DNA from: VRUE01 sp963816785
GTDB lineage: Bacteria; Actinomycetota; Thermoleophilia; Solirubrobacterales; 70-9
DNA: 64,000 nt
Direction: 5' to 3'
Assembly: GCA_963816785.1 (NCBI GenBank)
Contig: CAWFLL010000002.1
Coordinates: 806,001 to 870,000 of the forward strand
Positions 8,286 to 17,661 of the stretch are shown piece by piece. Under the pieces are notes generated by a model, which did not search any database, was not told the origin of the DNA, and saw only the letters and a program-made list of their open reading frames with translations. Within the stretch, counting starts at the first letter, position 1. Each line of letters begins with the position of its first letter. The position numbers were made by a program, and so were the translations under genes.

Positions 8286-8473
8286 AGGAGGCGCCAATCG
8301 GCGCGGCCCGAGCTCTCGCTTCCACGCGAAGGGAGCAGCGAGTGCGGCCAACTACCAGCCAGGCTTGTGGCAAGTTCCCGATGGCCTGAGCGAGCCTTCG
8401 CCGTAGGTTCTCCTCATACAGGGACGGCATCCCGCCGGCCGTCCGCAGGCGAACAAAAAAGGAGCCCTCAGAT

Positions 8474-9763
8474 ATGAGCAGGCGCAGGATCTTGCTCCCA
8501 CTTCTTGTCGCGTTGACTTCGAGCGTGCTCCTCTTGGCGAGCGCTTCGTCGGCGTCTGGCTTTGGCTTCATCACCAAGTGGGGCAAACACGGCACCGGGG
8601 CGGAACAGTTCAACTACTCCGAGGCGGTTGCAACAGACCGGGCCGGGAACGTCTATGTCAGCGACGCGCACAGTCGAGTGCAGAAGTTCACCGCGCGGGG
8701 GGTCTTCCTCACCGAATGGGGAGGCTTCGGCAGAGCCAAGGGGCAGTTCGGCGGTCCCCCGACAGGAATTGCGACCGACAGTGGCGGCGACGTCTACGTC
8801 GTCGACAGTAACAACAACCGAGTCCAGAGGTTCACCTCCCAGGGCAGTTTCATCACACAGTGGCGCACGCGCGGCACGGGGAGTGGTCGGCGCCCGGAGG
8901 GGATTGCGGTTGACAGAGCCGGGAACGTCTACATCGCCGCGTATAAGTGGATCGAGAAATTCAATTCGAGAGGCATCTTCCTTGCCCAATGGAGGAACTC
9001 CGGCCCCGGGGCTCTCGGCTTCAATGCTCCCTCGGACGGAATCGTCACGGACTCCACCGGCAACGTCTATGTCGCGGGTTCCGCCCGCGTCACCGTGTTC
9101 ACGAGCAAGGGAAGCTTCCTGCGCGCCTGGGGGAAGAACATCGGCGGTCCCGGCGTGGATATCTGCACCGCTACCTGCTTCCTTCCGACAAGCAAGGGAG
9201 GCCAAGACGCGGAAGCTGGCGCGTTCTCATCGCCCTCGGGCATCGCCATGGATCGCGCCGGTCATGTCTTCGTCTCCGACCTCCGCCTCAATCGGGTGCA
9301 GGAGTTCACCTCCGCGGGCGCCTACGTTGGCCAGTTCGGCCGATTCGGGGGCAAAAGCGGCCAGTTTCGCTCTCCGCACGATCTCGACATTGATGCCAGG
9401 GGCGATCTCTACGTTGCCGACACCGGCAACCACCGCGTCCAGAAGTTCGGCGAACCGTCTAACGCCATTCGGCTCGCCGGCGTGAATCTAGACAGGCGCA
9501 ACGGCACGGCGCACTTGATCGCCAATGTGCCAGGCAAGGGCAAGCTCACTGTTGCCGGCGCGCGAGTCAAGCCTGTGCGCCGCCTTGCGAACCGCGCTGG
9601 CGAGATCAGGCTGCCGCTAATCCCCACCGGCACTGCGAAGACGAAACTGCAAGACTCCGGTCGGGCCACTGTCAGAGTCCTTGTCACCTATACGCCTACT
9701 ACGCCGGGCGATGCCGCCCCGGCGACGCTGTCAAGGCGCCTGACGCTTTTCGAGAGGCGGTGA
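8474..9763 (+). CDS. Secreted NHL-repeat beta-propeller protein
   Basis: 429 residues, ATG 8474 preceded by a clear AGGAG site 8 bases upstream. An N-terminal signal peptide (ILLPLLVALTSSVLLLASAS) is followed by about six NHL repeats of about 47 residues. Each has a GIATDSGGDVYVVDS-type strand, an NNRVQRFTSQGSF strand and a small WG/F turn; one blade carries a CTATC insertion around 215-240. The last about 110 residues are a basic beta domain (RRNGTAHLIANVPGKGKLTV) that resembles the tail of the propeller at 2598-4094. NHL propellers bind proteins, sugars or nucleic acids; the ligand is unknown. It stands alone, just right of R repeat copy 1. Confidence 0.85.
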   Translation: MSRRRILLPLLVALTSSVLLLASASSASGFGFITKWGKHGTGAEQFNYSEAVATDRAGNVYVSDAHSRVQKFTARGVFLTEWGGFGRAKGQFGGPPTGIATDSGGDVYVVDSNNNRVQRFTSQGSFITQWRTRGTGSGRRPEGIAVDRAGNVYIAAYKWIEKFNSRGIFLAQWRNSGPGALGFNAPSDGIVTDSTGNVYVAGSARVTVFTSKGSFLRAWGKNIGGPGVDICTATCFLPTSKGGQDAEAGAFSSPSGIAMDRAGHVFVSDLRLNRVQEFTSAGAYVGQFGRFGGKSGQFRSPHDLDIDARGDLYVADTGNHRVQKFGEPSNAIRLAGVNLDRRNGTAHLIANVPGKGKLTVAGARVKPVRRLANRAGEIRLPLIPTGTAKTKLQDSGRATVRVLVTYTPTTPGDAAPATLSRRLTLFERR

Positions 9764-9999
9764 GGCATCTACCCTCCCGGGGTGTTGCCCTGTCCCCGGG
9801 GCGCTCTGCCAACTTCCTCGCGACGCTTGCGCGGAAACCATTGGCCAAGGAGCAGCAGGCCATCCATAAGAGGCACAGGTCTGGCCACGTCGCCTCGGCG
9901 AGTTGCGCCAGTCTGATGGTAGGCCAAGCAGGAGGCGCCGACCGGCGACTTCTCGCACCCAACAAGTCCCGAGTGCCTGGCTCTCTAGCGCTGTCTCTA

Positions 10000-10039
10000 T
10001 GGGGCGGGCTGGACTCGAACCAGCGCCGACGGACTATCA
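10000..10039 (-). repeat. tRNA 3'-fragment, copy D (att-like remnant)
   Basis: The first 26 bases are identical to the acceptor/T-arm end of the tRNA-CAT gene at 23514-23587 (TGGGGCGGGCTGGACTCGAA and onward). The rest matches with a 2-base deletion and changed anticodon-loop bases. There is no 5' half. It is the most diverged of four such fragments and lies downstream (on the minus strand) of an integrase remnant, the order expected for an attachment site of an integrative element. The surrounding stretch 9764-9999 shows no credible gene. Confidence 0.75.
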
Positions 10040-10183
10040 GTTCTGCGATAGGCGTGGCGCCCCAGTCTCCCCGCTGCGCTCCGGTGCGTGTAGGTGCGCT
10101 CAGTTCCCGTCGCAATCGCCAGTTCGTGACCCGCCTCGTGACCGGCGACGGACAGGTGAAACCGGGCACTGTACTCTCGTTCG

Positions 10184-10357
10184 GTGGGCCTCAGGCCTCT
10201 CACGCGCATCGTCCTCATCGCGATCGGGCTGCTGATCGTCGCCTACGAGACGGACTGGTTCACCCAGGGCCCGAGCTTGCTCTCGGCCTTGGCCGCCTTC
10301 TTCTTTTTCCTCCCGGCCCTCTTCGGGGGCGTCAACAGCCGGTGGCCCGGCTCCTAG
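10184..10357 (+). CDS. Small hydrophobic protein, two predicted membrane helices
   Basis: 57 residues from a GTG at 10184. It has two hydrophobic segments, IVLIAIGLLIVAY and LLSALAAFFFFLPALFGG, separated by ETDWFTQGPS. The composition and clean stop suggest a real small membrane protein. The ribosome binding site is poor and no family is recognised. It lies on the strand opposite the integrase remnant, between that and tRNA fragment D, so it may be cargo of an old element. Confidence 0.4.
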   Translation: MGLRPLTRIVLIAIGLLIVAYETDWFTQGPSLLSALAAFFFFLPALFGGVNSRWPGS

Positions 10358-10374
10358 CGCCGTGTCCCAGAGGT

Positions 10375-10602
10375 CCTCGGTCAAGCTGTTCCGCCACTGC
10401 TCGACCGGCCCGCGACCTCCCGGCGTAGGACTCGATCCACTCGTCGAAGTAGTCGGCGAACCCGATCCGCGACGTGGGGCGTTTCTCGCCCGCCTGGCGC
10501 TGTCCCGTCGCCTCCCGCGCCTCCTCAAGGGTGCGGTGAAAGGACTTGTGCTGGCGACCGCGATGCCGCCAGATGACGACGTAGCGGTGCCGCGCCCGTA
10601 GA
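10375..10602 (-). pseudogene. N-terminal remnant of a tyrosine-type phage integrase
   Basis: Minus-strand translation gives RHRYVVIWRHRGRQHKSFHR, TLEEAREATGQRQAGEKR and IGFADYFDEWIESYAGR. This is the AP2-like arm-binding and start of the core-binding region of actinobacterial phage/ICE integrases. The frame is broken upstream (a GPEPPIYGRG-like start is only readable in another frame) and nothing of the catalytic domain (RKHRHY residues) follows. It points towards tRNA fragment D at 10000-10039, the usual int-to-att orientation, and so marks a dead integrative element. Confidence 0.65.
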
Positions 10603-10706
10603 TCGGGGGTTCGGGTCCTTTAGAGCGGCGCAGCCATCAGCGCCGCGCTCCGCGAGAAGACATGGAAAGGTTCGAGTCCGGCATAGGAGCTAGACTTCTG
10701 TGTCAA

Positions 10707-10750
10707 GCCCCTCGGTCGGCGCTCCAACGCCGACCGAGGGGCGCTTTTCT
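10707..10750 (+). terminator. Strong intrinsic terminator with no visible gene upstream
   Basis: A perfect 15-bp inverted repeat (10707-10721 with 10728-10742, loop CTCCAA) is followed by GCTTTTCT, a standard plus-strand rho-independent terminator. No coding gene on the plus strand lies directly upstream. The preceding 60 bases contain GGTTCGAGTCC, a T-loop-like string, so a lost or unrecognised RNA gene may have ended here. The gap 10603-10857 otherwise shows nothing. Confidence 0.85.
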
Positions 10751-10857
10751 ATGATGCAGACAACAGTACCTACTACGGTGCGCGGCCTCCGCTCCGCGCA
10801 GACGACGGTATGGTAGGCGTTGACCAGTCTCCCGGTCCCACGAAAACGGTGAGCGCA

Positions 10858-11403
10858 ATGAAACGGCTCAAACGAAGCTATCTGCTCGCGGTGATGCTGG
10901 TGGCCGCGCTCGGGGTAGGCCTGCCGGGCTGTGGCGGTGGCGATGGCGGTCGGAAGGGATACGAATCCGAAGCAGACACGATCCCGTATGCCGAACTCGT
11001 CAATGATCCCGCCGCATTTGAGGGCTCGAAGGTCAAGTTCCACGGGCAGGTCGTGAAGGTTGTCAGGAGGGACACGTACACCGTCGAAGGGGGATCAGAC
11101 TCCGGGAAGATCATCCTCTTGGAAGAGTTCTACCTGCATGTCGGCAAGCCACTTCCACGCAAGACGATGAAGCAACTGCGCCAACAGCATGGTGACGATC
11201 TGGGCCAGAAGTTCCACATCGTCCTTGTGCACTGGGCTGTTCCGGAAGCCGCGAACTTCAAGCCGGGACAAACGGTCACGGTACTCGGTGAGATGTATGA
11301 AGAACTGTATGGAGAACTAGTTCCCCAGGGCAGTCTCGGCGAAGTGCCGGAGGTGAAGCCGGGGTACGTCGATTCCTTCAAGTCCACGGTCGAGCTGCCA
11401 TAG
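10858..11403 (+). CDS. Lipoprotein with OB-fold-like domain
   Basis: 181 residues from ATG 10858; a GTG six bases upstream is an alternative. The signal peptide ends in a lipobox LPGC, so the protein should be lipid-anchored outside the membrane, followed by a Gly/Asp-rich linker. Residues about 45-175 contain IPYAELVNDPAAFEGSKVKF and HGQVVKVV, a pattern seen in extracytoplasmic OB-fold (tRNA_anti-like) lipoproteins. The second half is strand-rich with VTVLGEMYEELYG. Function unknown. It is intact, in contrast to the indel-rich block that starts right after it. Confidence 0.7.
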   Translation: MKRLKRSYLLAVMLVAALGVGLPGCGGGDGGRKGYESEADTIPYAELVNDPAAFEGSKVKFHGQVVKVVRRDTYTVEGGSDSGKIILLEEFYLHVGKPLPRKTMKQLRQQHGDDLGQKFHIVLVHWAVPEAANFKPGQTVTVLGEMYEELYGELVPQGSLGEVPEVKPGYVDSFKSTVELP

Positions 11404-11454
11404 GGGGCCCAGTTATCTCGAGCCTCTGAGACGCCGTCTCCGGCCCCCTACGCC

Positions 11455-11797
11455 ACGTCAGCAGTGACAGCCCTCGCCGGGCTGAAAGCCGGCGACGACC
11501 AGGCGGCGGTCGCCCTGCAGAGCCGACTGCATGACGAAGACGCCGCATCAGCCCGGCGACGAAGGCGATCGCCATTGCCGGCCATCACCGCCCCGTGCAC
11601 GTTCGCGCATCGTCGTCAGGCGATCAGCATCGCCTCCGGGCAGCGTGACGATCCGCGGCGTCGGCTCGGTGATCAGCGATGCTGCGCGAAGACGACGTAG
11701 GCCGGGACAGAAGACCAGCAGGATCAAGCAACAGCGGCCGGCGGAGCTGCTCGCGGAAGGCCATCGCAGTCGCGGTGCAGAGTGCGGGGCTCGACAT
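11455..11797 (-). pseudogene. ABC exporter permease 2, truncated and frameshifted
   Basis: Starts at ATG 11797, overlapping the neighbouring permease region. It reads MSSPALCTATAMAFREQLRR followed by PLLLILLVFCPAYVVFAASL, EPTPRIVTLPGGDA and MQSALQGDRRLVVAGF only when several frames are spliced. The start of an ABC-2-type membrane subunit is recognisable, but the reading ends about 11455, with the remaining helices missing. It forms the left end of an indel-dense block. Confidence 0.55.
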
Positions 11798-11798
11798 C

Positions 11799-12518
11799 TC
11801 AGGACCTCGCTTTCGCGCAGCGAGCCAGAACGCGCGCCGGTGGCGACCGCAAGCGCGATCGCCACCGCCGCGGCGACGTCGATCCAATCGCCGCTCGGCG
11901 AGCCGTGGCCGCCGCCAGCGGCGATCAGCAGGTTCGCGGCGTCGCGAGTCGGGGTGAAGCTGACAGGCCGCCGTTGCTGGTCATCGCCGGGCCGGAGAAG
12001 ACGTCGAGTGAGAAGACGAGCACGACGAGCAGCGATCCGCTGAGCGGATCGCGGACGAAGGCGCCGATCAAGGCGCCGATGCCGATGTAGATCGCGGCGA
12101 AGAGGAAGATCGCCGCGGCCGCGTGGAGCGGGTGCTCGACGCCGCTGCGCAAGCCAGAGCGTCAGGTAGGCGACGAGGCTGACGATGACGCCGAGGGCGA
12201 GCGCGGCGGCGATCCGGCTGCAGCGCCACGCGCCCCGACTCCGAAGCCGGCCAGCGCCAGGCGCCGGTCGGCCTCGCGCGAGGAGACGACCTGGAAGAAG
12301 GCCAGCGCGCCGCAGAGGAAGGCCGCCGCCCAGCCGGCGCTGATCGCGGTCGCTGCCTGCGCGGCGAGATCGCCTCCGAGCGCCTCGGCGAACTCGCCGA
12401 GCACACTGGCGAAGATGAGGACGAAGAAGACCGGGATCGCGACCAGCAGGACGAGGTTCAGCGGTGCGCGCATCTGCTCGCGCACGAAGCTTCCGCCGAC
12501 ATCGACCAGGGCGCTCAT
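11799..12518 (-). pseudogene. ABC-2-type permease 1, frameshifted
   Basis: Begins at ATG 12518 in an ATGA overlap with the ATPase remnant. MSALVDVGGSFVREQMRAPL is followed by hydrophobic NLVLLVAIPVFFVLIFASVL and SAGWAAAFLCGALAFFQVVS. The frame breaks near 12240. Other frames continue with AAAIFLFAAIYIGIGALIGAF, then FVRDPLSGSLLVVLVFSLDV and GDWIDVAAAVAIALAVATGA. All parts of a six-helix export permease appear to be there, but at least two or three indels interrupt it. Confidence 0.65.
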
Positions 12519-13012
12519 TCGATCACCGTGCGCCCGTCGACCAGGGAGTAGATGCGATCGAGGCGCTCGCGCTCGGCGAGCAGGTGCGAGACGATCAGGA
12601 TGCCCATGCCCGCATCGCGGCGGCGCTCGCTCATCTCCCAGAAGCGCAAGTAGGTCTCCCAGTCGAAGCCGGAGTAGGGCTCGTCGAGCAGCAGCAGCTG
12701 CGGCTCGTGCATCAGCGCAAGCGCAGGTTGAGCTTCTGGCGCGTGCCGCCGGAGAGCTCCTCGACCCGGTAGTCCCGGTAGCGCTCGAACTGGAGCTCCT
12801 CGAGCAGGCTCGTGCTCGGCCCGCTGCTGCGCCTCCGTCGCCGAGCCCATAGGCGCGCGCGAAGAGCTGGAAATGCTCGCCCACAGTCAGCTTGTCCCAG
12901 ACCATCGGGATCTGGGGGCAGTAGCCGAGCTTGGCCGGTCGCTCGATCTCGCCGCCGTCGCGGCCGAGCAAGCCCGACGACGATCTGCATCAGCGTGCTC
13001 TTGCGGTCAGCG
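12515..13012 (-). pseudogene. ABC transporter ATPase, 5'-truncated and frameshifted
   Basis: Spliced across frames it gives KSTLMQIVVGL, then LGYCPQIPMVWDKLTVGEHF (Q-loop region), VEELSGGTRQKLNLRL (ABC signature), LLLLDEPYSGFDW (Walker B) and ILIVSHLLAERERLD (H-loop). The upstream end stops inside Walker A: only the KST of GxxGxGKST remains and sequence of the oppositely oriented P-type ATPase begins. At least three frame breaks occur. With the two permease remnants this was an ABC exporter operon. Confidence 0.7.
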
Positions 13013-13014
13013 AG

Positions 13015-15124
13015 CCGGCCGAGACGGACTTGGCGCTGCGGCCCGGCGGGATCAGCTGCGCCTCCTGCGTCGCGACGATCGAGGGGGCCCTGCTCGAGCT
13101 GCCGGGGGTGGATCGCGCGACGGTCGAACATGGGACGGAGCGGGTCACGGTCGACTACGACCCTCAGCGGGTCGGACCGTTGAGCGGCTGCGGCAGGCGA
13201 TCGCCGACGCCGGCTACGAACTCGCTCGAAGAACGACGCGCACGCGGCCCGACGGACGGCGGCGGACACCGAGGCCGACCGCCCGGCGAGCCGAGATCGC
13301 GCGACCTCAGCCGTCGCGTGCTGTCGGCGCCGTGCTGACCGCGCCGGTGCTGTTCGCGGTGATGGCCACGCGACGTCTTCGACGCGAGCTGGGTGCCGGA
13401 CGTCATCCTGCAACCGCTGGGTGCAGCTGGCGCTGATCGCGCCCGGTGATGCTCTACACCGGCTGGCCGATCCACCGCACCGGCTGGCTCAGCCTCAGCC
13501 ACCGAAGCGCCGACATGAACACGCTGATCGCGATCGGCACGGCTGCCGCCTTCGGCTACAGCCTCTTCGTCACGCTCTTCCCCGAGCCTGCTGCCGAGCG
13601 ACCTGCGCGACGTCTACTACGAGGCGGTCGGGACCATCATCACCCTGATCCTGCTCGGCAGGCTGCTCGAGGCCCGCGCCAAGGCGGGCACCGGCGAGGC
13701 GATCCGCGAGCTGATCGGCCTGCAGGCGAAGACGGCGCGCGTCATCCGCGACGGCGGCGAGCGAGGAGATCCCGGTCGAGGAGGTCGCGCCGGGGGACGT
13801 CGATCGCGCGTCCGGCCCGGCGAGAAGGTCCCGGTCGACGGCGAGGTGCGTCGAGGGGCGCTCGACGCGTCGACGAGTCGATGGTCACCGGCGAGTCGCT
13901 GCCCGGTCGACCAAGGAGGCCGGCGACACGGTGATCGGCGCGACGATCAACCAGACCGGCGCCTTCCGCTTCCGGGCGACGAGGGTCGGCCGCGACACGA
14001 TGCTGGCCCAGATCGTCCGCCTGGTCGAGCAGGCGCAGGGCTCGAAGGCGCCGATCCAGCGCCTCGCCGACCTCGTCGCCAGCTACTTCGTCCCGGCGGT
14101 GATCTTCATCGCGATCGTGACGTTCGTCGTCTGGTTCGACTTCGGCCCCGCGCCGGCGCTCACCTTCGCCCTGGTCGCCGCGGTGGCGGTGCTGATCATC
14201 GCCTGCCCGTGCGCGCTCGGGCCTGGCGACGCCGTCGTCGATCATGGTCGGCGACCGGGCAAGGGCGCCGAGAACGGCGTCCTGATCCGCTCCGCCGAGG
14301 CGCTCGGAGACCGCGCACAAGCTCGAGCGCGATCGTCCTCGACAAGACCGGGCACGCATCACCCGCGGGAAGCCGGCGCTCACCGACGTCGTCGCCGTCG
14401 ACCGGGATCGACGGAGGACGAGCTGCTGCGGCTGGCGGCGGCGGCGGAGCGCTCCTCCGAGCATCCGCTCGGCCGAGGCGATCGTGGCCGGGCGCCGAGG
14501 AACGCGGGCTGGCCCTCGCCCGAGGCCGAGCGACGTTCGAGTCGGTGACCGGCCGCGGGCATGCGCGCGACGGTCGATGGCCGCGCAGCCTGCTGGTCGG
14601 CACGCGGCGAGCTGCTGCGCGACGCGGGCATCGACCCGGCGCCGCTCGAGGAGCCGCGGCGCAGCGCCTCGCAGGCCGAGGGCAAGACGGCGATCTACGT
14701 CGGCGTCGACGGCCGGCCCGCCGGCGTCTGTCGCGGTCGCCGACACGGTCAAGCCGGACTCGCGCCGCGGCGATCGCGGCCCTGCAGGCAGCTCGGCCTG
14801 GAGGTCGTGATGATCACCGGCGACAACGCCCGCACGGCCGAGGCGATCGCCCGGCAGGTCGGCATCGAGCGCGTCCTGGCCGAGGTCCTGCCCGCAGGAC
14901 AAGGCGCTCGAGGTCCGCCGCCTGCAGGACGAGGGCAAGCTGGTGGCGATGGTCGGCGACGGGATCAACGACGCGCCGGCGCTCGCCCAGGCCGACGTCG
15001 GGCATCGCGATCGGCACCGGCACCGACGTGGCGATCGAGGCCGCGGACATCACCCTGATCTCCGGCGACCTGCGGCGGCGTCGTCACCGGCGCTCGCGCT
15101 CAGCCGGGCGACGATGCGAAGCGA
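13015..15124 (+). pseudogene. Copper-type P1B ATPase with many single-base indels
   Basis: Order and motifs of a heavy-metal P-type ATPase are present but scattered over all three frames: an HMA domain with GISCASC near 13050; a membrane stretch at MLYTGWPIHRTGWLSLSHRS; the A-domain MVTGES near 13880; the ion-site CPC (IIACPCALG) near 14205; the phosphorylation DKTG near 14340; MITGDNARTAEAIARQVG near 14810; and MVGDGINDAPALAQADVG near 14950. I count well over a dozen indels, mostly single extra bases such as GGG for GG, with hardly any substitution of key residues. The C-terminal helices are missing: after LSRATMR the sequence runs into the R repeat. It would have exported Cu+ or a similar ion. 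Either unpolished sequence or a decayed gene. Confidence 0.75.
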
Positions 15125-15178
15125 TTCTGAGGGTTTCGCGGAGTTCGGTGGAGTCAGGGACAAATTTCGGGACAAAGT
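15125..15178. repeat. R repeat, copy 2, with part of the linker
   Basis: The 40-bp R core lies at 15139-15178, with GTCAGGGACA in place of GTTGGGGACA. The 14 bases before it (TTCTGAGGGTTTCG) match the linker that precedes R in the full units at 21237 and 22075. The tRNA-derived part is absent; the P-type ATPase reading stops exactly where the linker begins. This marks a recombination junction. Confidence 0.8.
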
Positions 15179-15202
15179 CTGGCGGCGTTCGGAGGCGCGA
15201 TG

Positions 15203-17661
15203 TCACTCCATCACCCGCAGCGTCGAGGGAATATCCATCCGTCTGATCCGGCGGGAGCTGAGCAGCGGTGCCAGGGCGACAGCGACGGTCCCAACGACGG
15301 CCGCAACTAGGAGCGAGCTTGGCGCAATGTGCGTCACTAGCCCAACATCGGGAAGCGTCTCGGGGAGGGTTTGGTCTACGACCCAACTGACCACTAGAAA
15401 GCCACCCCCTATGCCAACGATCGTGCCGAGGACGCCTGTGATGACGCTCTCCCCGACGGATAGTCTCAATGCCCGAACTGAGGGGATGCCGAAGGCGAGC
15501 ATGGTCGCATTCTCTCGCCGACGCTCATCGATGCTGATGCTGGACGAGTTGAACGCGATCAGCAGCGCCAGGGCGAGCGCGAATCCCTCGATCAGTCGAA
15601 GCACACCGATGAAGTCATCGAGGCGCTCACGAACGAACTTCGTCGTCGCGGTGGCCCTCTCCACCGAGGCGACGGCCCTGACACGGAACAGTGCTCGCGC
15701 GACCTGGTTTTCCGAGGTGCCTGGTTTCGGCGTCACGGCGACCTGGTTCGCCAGGCCCTGGAAACCGGATGCGACGCCGGCTGTGCGATCCATGTAGGCG
15801 AATATGCGGAACGGGTCGGGGTGAAGCGCGGTGACTCTAACATTGGTCTTGACCTGGACGAACCCACCTGCCTGCCGCCGGGGGTATTTGAGAGTCACGT
15901 CGTCACCGACCCTGATTCCTAGATCTTCCGCGGCCTTTTCGGCGATGGCGATCCCGGGCTCGCCTGGGCGAGGCGCGCTCCCTGACTGGATGGTCGGAGC
16001 CCAGACCGAGCTAGAGAAGTCGAGCAGGGTGAGCGAGGCATCGAAGCCCGCGTTCTCGCCGGATGAGAGGGTGATCGGAAGCACGAGCCGCGGTTCGGCC
16101 TCTGCAACACCGGGGGCGGCCCTGATCGCTCGCAATGCCGGGCGGTCCCTCCTAAACCCGTCGAGCGAAACCGAGATTCGGCCGGGGTTTCCCTTGGCGA
16201 TCTCCGCTTCGCTGCGGTTGACGGTGGCGTCAAAGGAATCGATCAAACCGAGGAATGCAACCAGCACGCTCAGCACCGCGCCGATCCCGAGCACCGTGAG
16301 CAGCGTGCGCCGGGGCGCGCGCATGGCGTTGCGAAGTGGAAGTTGGGCGATGCTGGACCCGGGCACGCGCAGGTGCTTGCCTAAGGTCGCGATCCCGCTG
16401 CCACGTGCCGAGCGAAAGCCAATTCGGATCGCCTGAACGGGAGTCTGGCGCAGGCCACGCCAGACCGGAATCGCCGTGGCGGCAATCGGCAGCAGCAAAG
16501 CCAAGCACTGCAGCACGGACGAACACGGCTAGCTCGAAAGGCGTGCGCATCTCGGGCAGCGGCAAGAAGGTCTTCCAGCACGCCGCGGAAGATCTCCCCC
16601 ATCAGAAGGCCAAGGATCAGGCCAAAGACCGTCCCTACGACAGCGATCTGAACCCCTAATAGGAGCGGTCGGATTGCCAGCTCTCGGGGCGGTACTCCGA
16701 GCGCCATGCCGATTCCAATTTCGCGTCGCTGGGCCTCGACGATCCGCGTCGCCAAGTTGAAGGCCGCGAGCGCGGCGCCGGCGAGGATCAGTAAGCCGAA
16801 GATGTTGAACAGTTGCTGATCGCCGCTGGCGTCCTTGTAGAGCACGCGGTGCGCGGGCTCTTCCGCCAACGTCGTCACCTCACCGCTTAAGCCCGTGACC
16901 CTGAGGGAGGCTTCAAGCTCCCGTCGGACCAGACCCGCATTGGCCCCGTCTTTGAGGCGCAGAACGACATCGTTGACGGATGGCTTTCCTCCAGCGATCC
17001 GCTGGGCGGTTTGCAGCGAGGTGAAGACGACCGCGAACTGTGCCTCGGCACCGCCGAAGTCGCCGCCTCCTGGGCGGGTGACGAGAAAAGATTCCGGCGA
17101 GCCGCCGAGGCCGACGTAGCGGAGGCGCTCGCCGCCTGGGAACCGCAGCACGCCCTCGGCTGGAAGGTGGTGGTAGGCGGCGAAGCTCCTCTCGAGGACG
17201 GCGACCGGGTGGCCTTCATCCGCGCTGCGCAGGGTGCGACCGGACTCGGCGTAAACGCCGTCGATGGCCGGGCCAGCCGGACCGAGTGGAGCCCCGACGA
17301 TTTCGGCCGGAGTCATTAGCGGTTCCGTGTTAGCCCGCTGGACCTGAACCTGGATCGGCACTCGCATCTGCTCAGCGACGGAGGTGACCTCGTTTGCTGC
17401 GGGGATGCGGCGGACAAGCTTCGCTAGAGATCCTGGCGCTGCGGTTGTCCCCTCCGTCAAGGAGGCCCTGACGTCGTGTGAGCGAAGTGCCGCGAAACTG
17501 GCGTCATTCGAGGCGATCCGCCAGCTCTCCATGCTGCCGAGGCCGGCATTCACCCCGGTGCCGATGGCGATCACGAGTCCGATCGCGAGAACCAGCCCCC
17601 AGCGGCTGCGCAGATCGCGCATGGACCAGCGGAGCCATAGTCCGAGCCGTCCCATCCTCAC
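15203..17661 (-). pseudogene. FtsX-like ABC permease, two frame breaks near 16500-16565
   Basis: One long MacB/FtsX-type permease of about 819 codons. It begins at ATG 17661 (RMGRLGLWLRWSMRDLRSRW, first membrane helix) with a large extracytoplasmic domain and three helices near FNIFGLLILAGAALAAFNLA. The frame changes near 16565, where the middle reads LPEMRTPFELAVFVRAAVLG, and changes again near 16500 to LLLPIAATAIPVWRG. The second half then has its own first helix, soluble domain and three C-terminal helices ending MDIPSTLRVME. The duplicated FtsX layout is normal for this class. Two compensating indels within about 65 bases suggest sequence error or recent damage. It overlaps the ATPase gene by 4 bases. 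Confidence 0.78.

Noticed and set aside
10655..10700. Possible tRNA 3' end around GGTTCGAGTCCGGC
   Set aside because: No acceptor or anticodon arm can be paired upstream; kept only as a remark on the orphan terminator.
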